Of a stretch of 5,039 bases of DNA, positions 1-5,039 are shown piece by piece (positions within the stretch are counted from its first letter, which is position 1; each line of letters opens with the position of its first letter). Made by a program: the position numbers and the translations under genes. The notes beneath the pieces were generated by a model, which saw only the letters and a list, made by a program, of their open reading frames with translations, was not told the origin of the DNA and searched no databases. Source of the stretch: Bacillota bacterium (GTDB lineage Bacteria > Bacillota > Bacilli > Paenibacillales > Paenibacillaceae); the NCBI GenBank assembly GCA_023433615.1, contig JAEZCJ010000186.1:1-5039 (forward strand). The letters run 5' to 3'.

Positions 1-333
1 GGCGCGGCCAGCGAGCGCGGCGCGGGACGCGGTGAGGCACGCGGGCGCGGTGGTTTCGGTGGACGCAGCGGCGAGGGATCTCGCGGCGGTCGTGGCGGCG
101 CTACGAACGAACGGGGTGCTGGCCGTGCCGGCTCGAGCGGCCAAGGCGCAGGCGCACCGATCAGCGGATGGGGTCGTGCAGCGGAAGCGTTCAACCGCTC
201 AAGCGAGCCTTCCCGTGCCGGCACATCTTCGCGGGGCGGCGGGCGCGGCGGCAAGCCGAGCGGCGGTTCATCCCGCGGCGGCCGAAGCAGCTCCCCAAGC
301 GGCAATAAAGGCGGCAAACGCAGAGGGCGTTAA
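1..333 (+). CDS. RGG-rich C-terminal tail of a probable DEAD-box RNA helicase (5' truncated by window edge)
   Basis: Frame 1 is open from the window edge to a TAA at 331-333, giving the last 110 residues of a protein. The composition is extreme: Gly, Arg and Ser dominate. There are six RGG motifs (local residues 16-18, 28-30, 31-33, 78-80, 82-84, 92-94), and the basic ending is KGGKRRGR. Tails like this follow the two RecA domains of bacterial DEAD-box RNA helicases such as CshA/CsdA relatives, where they are disordered and bind RNA non-specifically. A short less repetitive patch (SGWGRAAEAFNR, about residues 55-66) interrupts the tail. The catalytic part lies outside the window, so the family is an inference; a pseudouridine synthase or another RNA-binding protein with an RGG tail is the main alternative. 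The overlapping frame-2 reading starting at 32 is a shadow: it lacks a clear ribosome binding site and is Ala-rich only because of the GC-rich codons. Confidence 0.65.
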   Translation, partial: GAASERGAGRGEARGRGGFGGRSGEGSRGGRGGATNERGAGRAGSSGQGAGAPISGWGRAAEAFNRSSEPSRAGTSSRGGGRGGKPSGGSSRGGRSSSPSGNKGGKRRGR

Positions 334-441
334 TAAAATGCAAGAAGGACATACTTGGAGCCGTATTTAACGGTTGAGTTGAATGGTTAGCTGTATTTCG
401 ATTTTACCGAATTGCACGACGCAAGTTTGAACGACTTCTGC

Positions 442-468
442 TCCAATTCGAGTTGGTCCAATTCGAGC
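442..468. repeat. Short direct repeat in the convergent intergenic region
   Basis: TCCAATTCGAG occurs at 442-452 and again at 458-468, separated by TTGGT-like sequence, and a 9-of-11 copy (TCTAATTCGAC) lies at 503-513. The first copy with its flank (443-456) is also a near-perfect 14-bp palindrome. The gap from 334 to 619 otherwise holds only the hairpin at 546-586; I see no gene in it. The repeat could be a protein site or degraded sequence, and no function is assigned. Confidence 0.35.
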
Positions 469-545
469 AAGCCATACTGGCCAATGCATGAAAGTTCTCC
501 CTTCTAATTCGACGAATACACACTACAGCGCTCCTGAACGCATAG

Positions 546-586
546 AAAGGCGATATAAGACGACTAAATCGTCTTATATCGCCTTT
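546..586. terminator. Strong hairpin, probable bidirectional intrinsic terminator
   Basis: Positions 546-563 and 569-586 form a perfect 18-bp inverted repeat (arm AAAGGCGATATAAGACGA) around the 5-base loop CTAAA. The + strand arm ends in CCTTTT and the - strand arm in CCTTT, so either transcript ends the stem in a short U run. It sits about 33 bases after the hrpB stop and about 210 bases after the stop of the convergent helicase-tail gene. It therefore most likely terminates hrpB and may also block readthrough from the left. The T tracts are short for a classic Firmicute terminator. Confidence 0.75.
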
Positions 587-619
587 TCTAATGTCGCACT
601 TGATTCACCTGTAACACCA

Positions 620-3451
620 CTACTGCTTCGGCCTTACCCTGCTCGTCGCAACTGCCGTTGTCGGATCATCCGGCCAATAGTGCTTCGGGTACCTCCCCTT
701 CAAATCCTTCTTGACCTCGAAGTAAGTATTGCTCCAGAAGCCTGCCAGATCCCGCGTCACTTGGACGGGGCGCTGCGCCGGCGAGAGCAGATGCAGCGTG
801 AGCGGTACGCGGCCGAAACCGATCATCGGCGTACGATGCAAGCCGAACATCTCTTGCAGCTTGACGGACAGCACCGGCGATTCCGGATCCGAATAGTCGA
901 TATGGATTCGTGAACCGCTCGGTACGGTATATACGATCGGTGCAGCCTCCTCCAATTGCCGTCGCTGATCCCAGGGCAGCAGCCCTTCCAGCGCCAGAAT
1001 CATGTTGAGCCGCTGCAGCGACGCGCGCGTTGCCAACCCGTGAATGTGCGGCGCTAGCCACTCATCGAGCGTAGCAAGGAGCGCTTCGTCCGACACGTCC
1101 GGCCAATTGCTGTCGATTCGGTGCAGGAAAGCAAGCCGGTCCCGGTACTGCTGTGCTGCCTTCGTCCACGGCAGCAGACCCAGCCCCTCCTCGCGGATGC
1201 CCGCGAGAATCGCGCGCGCCGTCTCCTCCGGCTCCGGCTTCGCGAGCTGCGCTTCGCGCAGCGTAAGCGCGCCTAGCCGCGTATACGCGCGCGCCCGGAC
1301 AGCTCCGGCGGCGCTGTCCCAGAACACGGATCGCTCGATGACGATGCGATCCGCAAGATGCCGCTCGAGCTCCGCCTCCTCGAGCGAAGCGGCTAGTCGG
1401 ATCCGGCTGTCGGCTCCGATATCTTCGAGATCGGCGACGGCGAGATACGTCGCCGAAGACAGCGGCTGCACGCGCGTCAAGATCGCGCCGCGGCCGCCGC
1501 TCAGCGTATAGGCGCCGCCATGCCCGGCGGCCGCGCCGTACCGTCCATGCGCGCTGCCGGCTCCCGCTGGCGCGCTTCCCGCGCCGCCTGCGCCGGCGCT
1601 CGGGCCGGCCTGCCGACGCTTCATCGCGATCCGATCCGGATAGGCGAACGCGAGCAGCAGCCCGGCATAGCGATCATAGCGCCCGTCGGACAGCGTCGCC
1701 GGCAGACCGAACGCGCGCTTCAGCGCAGCGGCCTCTGCCAGCACGCGCTGTACAGCCCCCGCGTGAAAGCCCGCTCCCGTGCTGCCTCGCGAGCGATCCC
1801 CAGAATCCCGCAGCGCCTCGAGCCGCAGCGTAACATCCGCGTCTGCGGCGCCGCCTGCGCCTAAGGAACTGCCGCCAATACCGGCAGTTCCCCCGCTCTG
1901 CCCGGCTAGCACATCGCGTTCCCCTAACAGCGCAGCAAGCTCACAAGCTAATCCGCCTAACCCCGCACCAGCATTGCTACTCGCATTTGTACTCACACTT
2001 GCATTTCTACTCGCACCTGCATCACTTGCACTCGCACTTGCCCCTGCACTCACACTAGCAATGCTACTCGCACTTGCACTTGCCCCTGCACTTGCACTCG
2101 CACCTGCACTCACACTTGCATTTCTACTCGCACCCAACACGCCAGCCTCATCAAGCGCCATGGCCTGCAGCACCATATGCGCCAGCCTAGGGTGCGTGCC
2201 TGCGCTTGCCATCTTGCGCCCGTGCGGCGTGATGCGAGCGTGCTTGTCGAGTGCGCCGAGCTGCTCCAGCAACTCGGCTGCCTGCTTGAGCAGCGGCTCC
2301 GGCGGCGGATCCAGCCAGCGAAGCTCGCGCGGATCGGCTGTCCCCCACGCCGCCAGCTCAAGACTGAGCGGCGCAAGGTCGGATTCCGTTATCTCCGGCT
2401 TTCCCGCAGCAGCCATCGACTGCTCCTGCTCCGCCGACCAGAGCCGGTAACAGACCCCCGGCTCCAACCGTCCCGCGCGACCGCGCCGTTGATCTGCGGA
2501 GGCCAGCGACACCGGCACCGTCTCGAGCCGAGTCATCCCGGTACGGGCGGAGAACCTTGGCACCCGCATCAGCCCCGCATCGATCACGATCCGCACGCCC
2601 TGCACCGTGAGGCTTGTCTCGGCAATGGACGTGGCGAGCACGGTTTTTCGCAGGCTAGCCTCATCCGCAGCAAGTGCCCGGTCTTGCTCCGCCTGCGGCA
2701 GTGCGCCGTACAGCGGCAGCACGACTGCTCCGGCGACCGCACCAAGCAATCCCTGCACGCGCCGGATTTCACGCTCGCCCGGCAGGAACACCAGCAGACC
2801 CCCGTCCTCCTGAGCGATCACCTGCCGCATAACGCGGACGACATGCTCTTCGATGCGTTCCCCGCTGCCATGCCTTGGCGCATAGCGCGTCTCAACCGGA
2901 TATTGCCGCCCCTCGCTCACGATGACCGATGCTCCGCCCAATAGCTCAGCGACCGGCTCGGCATCGAGCGTCGCCGACATGACGACGAGCCGCAGATCGT
3001 CCCGGAGTACTTGCTGCGATTCCAGACAGAGCGCCAGTCCCAGGTCCGCATGAAGGCTGCGTTCGTGATACTCGTCGAACAGCACGAGACCTACGCCGTC
3101 CAGCGAAGGATCCTGCTGCAGCATCCGAGTCAATATCCCTTCCGTGATGACCTCGATCCGCGTATCCGCGCTCACTCTGCTGTCCATGCGCACGCGATAG
3201 CCTACTTTGCCGCCCACCTTATCGCTTAGCAGCTTTGCCATGAACCCTGCCGCGCTTCTCGCCGCCATCCGTCTCGGCTCAAGCATGAGCATTCGTTTGC
3301 CCGCCATCCAAGGCTCGTCCAACAGAGCCAGCGGTACTCGCGTCGTCTTGCCTGCGCCGGGCGGCGCAACGAGCACCGCTTTATTCGCATTGGCAAGCGT
3401 CTCCCGCAGCGCCGGCAGCACCGCTTCGATCGGCAGCTCCGCCATCTCCAT
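620..3451 (-). CDS. hrpB: ATP-dependent helicase HrpB, with Ala/Ser/Gly-rich insertions
   Basis: This is a 943-residue DExH-box (superfamily 2) helicase. All core motifs are present: Walker A GAGKT at residues 32-36, DEYH at 126-129, SAT at 159-161, motif V ATSIAETSLT at 273-282 and motif VI QRRGRAGR at 321-328. The helicase-associated region follows (PRLAHM at 421-426, LACELAALLGERD at 501-513). The HrpB-specific C-terminal domain shows LHLLSPAQRPVQV then DLAGFW (886-906) and GRYPKHYWPDDP (919-930). The cellular role of HrpB is poorly defined; it is presumed to remodel RNA. Start choice: AAGGAG at 3460-3465 lies 8 bases before the ATG at 3451, and the HrpB homology starts just after it (MEMAELPIEAVLPAL). 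An in-frame ATG at 3484 would lie upstream of this site, and one at 3445 is too far from it. The usual family length is roughly 800-850 residues (E. coli about 809). The excess comes from low-complexity insertions at about residues 440-496 and 616-646, plus a Gly-rich linker around 516-566. No frameshift or missing catalytic residue is seen. Confidence 0.95.
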   Translation of the reverse strand: MEMAELPIEAVLPALRETLANANKAVLVAPPGAGKTTRVPLALLDEPWMAGKRMLMLEPRRMAARSAAGFMAKLLSDKVGGKVGYRVRMDSRVSADTRIEVITEGILTRMLQQDPSLDGVGLVLFDEYHERSLHADLGLALCLESQQVLRDDLRLVVMSATLDAEPVAELLGGASVIVSEGRQYPVETRYAPRHGSGERIEEHVVRVMRQVIAQEDGGLLVFLPGEREIRRVQGLLGAVAGAVVLPLYGALPQAEQDRALAADEASLRKTVLATSIAETSLTVQGVRIVIDAGLMRVPRFSARTGMTRLETVPVSLASADQRRGRAGRLEPGVCYRLWSAEQEQSMAAAGKPEITESDLAPLSLELAAWGTADPRELRWLDPPPEPLLKQAAELLEQLGALDKHARITPHGRKMASAGTHPRLAHMVLQAMALDEAGVLGASRNASVSAGASASAGASASASSIASVSAGASASASDAGASRNASVSTNASSNAGAGLGGLACELAALLGERDVLAGQSGGTAGIGGSSLGAGGAADADVTLRLEALRDSGDRSRGSTGAGFHAGAVQRVLAEAAALKRAFGLPATLSDGRYDRYAGLLLAFAYPDRIAMKRRQAGPSAGAGGAGSAPAGAGSAHGRYGAAAGHGGAYTLSGGRGAILTRVQPLSSATYLAVADLEDIGADSRIRLAASLEEAELERHLADRIVIERSVFWDSAAGAVRARAYTRLGALTLREAQLAKPEPEETARAILAGIREEGLGLLPWTKAAQQYRDRLAFLHRIDSNWPDVSDEALLATLDEWLAPHIHGLATRASLQRLNMILALEGLLPWDQRRQLEEAAPIVYTVPSGSRIHIDYSDPESPVLSVKLQEMFGLHRTPMIGFGRVPLTLHLLSPAQRPVQVTRDLAGFWSNTYFEVKKDLKGRYPKHYWPDDPTTAVATSRVRPKQ
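1514..1606 (-). other. Gly/Ala-rich insertion in HrpB (second low-complexity segment)
   Basis: HrpB residues 616-646 are almost entirely Gly, Ala, Ser and Pro (SAGAGGAGSAPAGAGSAHG and so on). They lie between two conserved pieces: the 'YPDRIAMKRR' segment and 'YTLSGGRGA' (648-656), which in typical HrpB proteins are only a few residues apart. The DNA is very GC-rich and not an obvious tandem repeat, so it differs from the ASAG insert at 1964-2134. It probably forms a flexible surface loop. Confidence 0.55.
1964..2134 (-). repeat. In-frame tandem-repeat tract in hrpB encoding an Ala-Ser-Ala-Gly insert
   Basis: These 171 bases encode HrpB residues 440-496, nearly all Ala, Ser and Gly with a few Asn, Val and Arg. 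The basic unit is a hexamer of the form CTYGCA / CCTGCA (+ strand), i.e. GCA-AGT and GCA-GGT/GGG codon pairs. On top of this are three diverged copies of 19-20 codons, each carrying ASVS (residues 445-448, 465-468, 484-487). A 27-bp stretch at 1991-2017 is repeated exactly at 2108-2134, 117 bases away (GASRNASVS twice). The 12-mer core matches the repeat at 4984-5039. It splits the conserved PRLAHM and LACELAALL segments, which lie close together in ordinary HrpB. Confidence 0.9.
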
Positions 3452-3697
3452 TCCCCTCTCTCCTTGCATTCGACGACAGCCCATTCGTATCTTTCAAGAT
3501 CACGCCTCGAGCCGTCTCTTAGCTCTCGGCATCGGCCCAGCGGATGACGCCGCACCCAGCCGTCTCCATGCTCTCAATTCCGGCTCGTCAGACGTTCGAC
3601 ATGACTCCCGCGAATAGTCAAATCTACGCTCGCGTCCCTATCATCCGCCTCGCACGCCTTCAGCCAACTTACCCGTATCCCCGTTCCGCTGCCATCC
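3452..3697. other. Intergenic region between the Nudix gene and hrpB
   Basis: About 246 bases hold only the hrpB ribosome binding site. No T-tailed hairpin follows the Nudix stop. No convincing promoter is visible: the best - strand candidate is TTGGCT (3662-3667) and GATGAT (3640-3645), 16 bases apart, 4 of 6 matches each, which is weak. hrpB could thus be read from the upstream operon or from an unrecognised promoter here. Reading frames through this stretch are short, Arg-rich and lack family resemblance. Confidence 0.5.
3460..3465 (-). promoter_or_regulatory. Ribosome binding site deciding the hrpB start
   Basis: AAGGAG on the - strand lies 8 bases upstream of the ATG at 3449-3451. It places the start at 3451 rather than at the in-frame ATGs at 3484 (upstream of the site), 3469 (also upstream) or 3445 (14 bases away). 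Confidence 0.85.
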
Positions 3698-4171
3698 CTA
3701 ATTCGAATCCCCCAAGTAACAAGGCAGCGCCATCAAGCCGGCGAGCTTCGCGCCTAGACGCGCCGGATAGACTCGCAGCTCCGGCAGCGCCTTCAGCGGC
3801 ACCCATTCGACGCCGATCTGATTCGAATCCGGCAGGTCGCCGTTCATGACCGGTTCCGGACCGTCCGTCTCCGCGCTGCAAGCAAAATAAAACTCCACCT
3901 GATGCACATCCGAGTCCGTATCCGCAAACTCGTGGTTACGCCCGATATATTCGCGAATGTGCAGCAATTCCCCGACCTTTACCGGCATGCCCGTCTCCTC
4001 GATGCATTCGCGCGCGACCGCATCCTGCAGCTCTTCGCCGGGCTCTTGCCCGCCGCCGGGGAATAAATAGTACACCCCGCGCGCATCTTCATTCTTCGTC
4101 AACAAAACATGCTCGTTCTGCACGATGACCGCCTTGGCGGAATTCCGAATGTTACGAATCGCGTTCTCCAT
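3698..4171 (-). CDS. Nudix hydrolase
   Basis: This 157-residue protein is a single Nudix domain. The Nudix box G-x5-E-x7-R-E-U-x-E-E-x-G-U is complete at residues 40-62: Gly40, Glu46, Arg54-Glu55, Glu58-Glu59, Gly61-Met62. Cys56 sits at the usually aliphatic position, which is tolerated. Before it lie the typical first strand (SAKAVIVQNEHVLLTKNE) and the YYLFPGGG entry loop. Nudix enzymes cleave nucleoside diphosphates linked to another moiety, using Mg2+ held by the box glutamates; the substrate here (ADP-ribose, an NTP or another) cannot be read from the sequence. It starts at the ATG at 4171, 5 bases after the yoaT stop, so the two genes form an operon and are probably translationally coupled. 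It ends in TAG at 3698-3700. Normal length and no defect; cytoplasmic, with no signal peptide. Confidence 0.93.
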   Translation of the reverse strand: MENAIRNIRNSAKAVIVQNEHVLLTKNEDARGVYYLFPGGGQEPGEELQDAVARECIEETGMPVKVGELLHIREYIGRNHEFADTDSDVHQVEFYFACSAETDGPEPVMNGDLPDSNQIGVEWVPLKALPELRVYPARLGAKLAGLMALPCYLGDSN

Positions 4172-4176
4172 GCCCG

Positions 4177-4947
4177 TTACGCTCCTTCGAGTCTCGATTT
4201 GAACCGCTTCAGCTCTGCCACGATTATCATACTAATAATGATGAGCAGAAACCAAGAACTTAATTTGCCCCAATGGACGATCTGCCAGGATACGCGTTGA
4301 TTCGGATACTGCCACGCGCCGAGCAGCGTGCCGATATTCTCGCCGAGCCAGATGAAGAACGCGACCAGCACGTATGCGGCTGTCATCGGCATCCGGTAGT
4401 CCGTACCGTCCGCACGGAACACCACAACCGTCCGAATGAACACGACAACAATCGCTGCGGTCAGGACCCAGCGATAATCGAACATATAATGGTGCGTGAA
4501 AAAGTTGGCATATACCGCCATGCACAACAGCGTCGCCACCCAAGAATTGGGCCAGCCGATAATCCGTACGTCCAGCCGCCTCCATGCTTGGCAGATGTAA
4601 CTCGCGACGCTGGCATACATGAACCCTGCATAGAGCGGAACGCCGAACAGCTTGCTGTAGCCCTCTTCCGGATACGCCCAAGAACCCATATGAACCTTGA
4701 ACAGCTCAAGCGCGATGCCGATCACGTGGAAGCAGCAGATGACGAGCAGCTCGTCCTTCGTCTCCAGCTTGAACAAGAGCATGCCCGCCTGCGCGGCAAG
4801 GCAGATGAGCAGGAGCCAATCGTAGCGGGGAAGTCCCGGCAGATCGACGACCTTCGTAAGCGCCAGCGCGGCAAAAATCACGACCGGAAACACGCAAGAC
4901 AGCGCCTCCTGCACCGTAAAATCCGCCAGCGCCCGAATCCCTTTCAC
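4177..4947 (-). CDS. yoaT: DUF817 family membrane protein (YoaT-like)
   Basis: A 256-residue polytopic membrane protein of unknown function, resembling the DUF817 family that includes Bacillus subtilis YoaT. About eight hydrophobic segments are visible (roughly residues 14-31, 43-59, 67-83, 103-119, 134-150, 159-177, 188-209, 229-245). Between them are polar/aromatic motifs that look family-conserved: ELFKVHMGSWAYPE (about 81-94), FFTHHYMFDYRW (149-160), LGAWQYPNQ (209-217) and WGKLSSW (226-232). The tail is basic and cytoplasmic in appearance (ELKRFKSRLEGA). Start: GTG at 4947 is preferred because AGGA at 4956-4959 is 8 bases upstream; the adjacent in-frame TTG at 4950 is only 5 bases from it. 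The frame stays open upstream to the window edge through the repeat tract, so a longer N-terminus made of Ala-Ser-Ala-Gly repeats cannot be excluded. First gene in the window of an operon with the Nudix gene. Confidence 0.85.
   Translation of the reverse strand: MKGIRALADFTVQEALSCVFPVVIFAALALTKVVDLPGLPRYDWLLLICLAAQAGMLLFKLETKDELLVICCFHVIGIALELFKVHMGSWAYPEEGYSKLFGVPLYAGFMYASVASYICQAWRRLDVRIIGWPNSWVATLLCMAVYANFFTHHYMFDYRWVLTAAIVVVFIRTVVVFRADGTDYRMPMTAAYVLVAFFIWLGENIGTLLGAWQYPNQRVSWQIVHWGKLSSWFLLIIISMIIVAELKRFKSRLEGA
4182..4187 (-). promoter_or_regulatory. Ribosome binding site of the Nudix gene, inside the end of yoaT
   Basis: AAGGAG on the - strand overlaps the last codons of yoaT (Glu-Gly-Ala) and lies 10 bases before the Nudix ATG. 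Ribosomes finishing yoaT uncover or reuse it, which supports translational coupling. Confidence 0.75.
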
Positions 4948-5039
4948 CAAGCGGTTCCTAGGGGGACGCCTCCCTCCTGTTTCTCCTGCACTTGCCCCTG
5001 CACTTGCTCCTGCACTTGCCCCTGCACTTCCTCCTGCAC
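4944..5039 (-). CDS. Possible 3' end of an upstream gene with a Val-Gln-rich repeat tail (tentative)
   Basis: One of three open - strand frames over the edge repeat. It reads VQEE-VQGQ-VQEQ-VQGQ-VQEK and then QEGGVPLGTAW, ending at TGA (4944-4946). That TGA overlaps the GTG start of yoaT in a four-base GTGA, a common layout for coupled operon genes, and this is the main reason to list it. No start is visible and the body of the protein lies outside the window. The alternative is that the tract is noncoding, or belongs to yoaT in the adjacent frame, where it would read Ala-Ser-Ala-Gly. No function can be assigned. Confidence 0.3.
   Translation of the reverse strand: MQEEVQGQVQEQVQGQVQEKQEGGVPLGTAW
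4984..5039. repeat. 12-bp tandem repeat at the right edge, same core as the hrpB tract
   Basis: Four full units and a partial fifth of YCCTGCACTTGC (+ strand) run into the window end, alternating T and C at the first base, which gives a 24-bp higher-order period. The fourth unit has a C for G near its end. Positions 4987-5007 are identical over 21 bases to 2075-2095 inside hrpB, in the same orientation. The unit is a multiple of three, so reading frames survive copy-number change. The full extent is unknown because the tract continues past the edge. Confidence 0.9.

Noticed and set aside
359..375. Small hairpin after the helicase-tail gene as its own terminator
   Set aside because: Stem of only about 6 pairs including one wobble, and no T run follows.
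488..913. 141-codon + strand frame crossing the terminator and the 3' end of hrpB
   Set aside because: It runs through the hairpin and antisense to the highly conserved HrpB C-terminus; no plausible ribosome binding site.
1964..2134. CRISPR array or noncoding satellite
   Set aside because: Units are 6-12 and about 58 bases with no spacers of constant size, and the tract is an uninterrupted part of the hrpB reading frame.
1779..2450. Long + strand frame (223 codons) rich in Leu-Ala-Leu-Ala-Pro, resembling a hydrophobic membrane protein
   Set aside because: It is the antisense of hrpB; its hydrophobic repeats are the complement of the Ala-Ser-Gly codons, and hrpB motifs on the other strand are unambiguous.
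2177..2944. 255-codon + strand frame inside hrpB
   Set aside because: Arg/His/Leu-rich shadow opposite the conserved helicase core; no family resemblance.
3226..3555. 109-codon - strand frame upstream of and overlapping hrpB
   Set aside because: Arg/Trp/Cys-rich and out of frame with hrpB, whose Walker A motif lies in the other frame.
3640..3667. Promoter for hrpB (TTGGCT, 16 bases, GATGAT on the - strand)
   Set aside because: Only 4 of 6 matches in each box, about 190 bases from the start; such matches are common by chance.
4969..4978. AGGAGGGAGG (- strand) as the ribosome binding site of yoaT
   Set aside because: It is about 21 bases or more from the TTG or GTG start, and no start codon lies at proper spacing; AGGA at 4956-4959 fits better.

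Overview
The window looks like chromosome from a GC-rich, low-complexity-tolerant Firmicute, most likely Paenibacillaceae (Paenibacillus or Cohnella type). The reasons are strong AAGGAG ribosome binding sites, GC-rich codon use, a YoaT/DUF817 membrane protein and an HrpB helicase. The genus is inferred from gene content and style, not proven.

Layout. At the left edge (1-333, + strand) is the 3' end of a gene encoding a Gly/Arg/Ser-rich tail with six RGG motifs, typical of the C-terminus of a DEAD-box RNA helicase or another RNA-binding protein. It converges on hrpB (620-3451, - strand). The 286-base gap between them holds a perfect 18-bp hairpin (546-586) that should act as a terminator, mainly for hrpB. 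hrpB encodes a complete 943-residue DExH helicase with all expected motifs, but it is longer than usual because of Ala/Ser/Gly-rich insertions. Upstream of hrpB and on the same strand are a Nudix hydrolase (3698-4171) and a yoaT-like DUF817 membrane protein (4177-4947). These two are only 5 bases apart and surely co-transcribed. hrpB is separated from them by about 246 bases with no clear promoter or terminator, so whether it is read through from the same transcript is open.

The most unusual feature is a short tandem repeat with a core of about 12 bp (CCTGCACTTGCC on the + strand). It occurs twice: inside hrpB (1964-2134), where it encodes an Ala-Ser-Ala-Gly-rich insert of about 57 residues in three diverged copies, and at the right edge (4984-5039), directly upstream of yoaT, where it runs out of the window. 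A 21-bp stretch is identical between the two places, in the same orientation. In the yoaT frame the edge tract also reads Ala-Ser-Ala-Gly. It is open in all three - strand frames, and one of these ends in a TGA that overlaps a GTG start of yoaT by four bases.

I see no RNA genes, CRISPR array, transposase, phage gene or recognisable defence system. Apart from the dispersed repeat, the window reads as ordinary housekeeping and small-operon chromosome.
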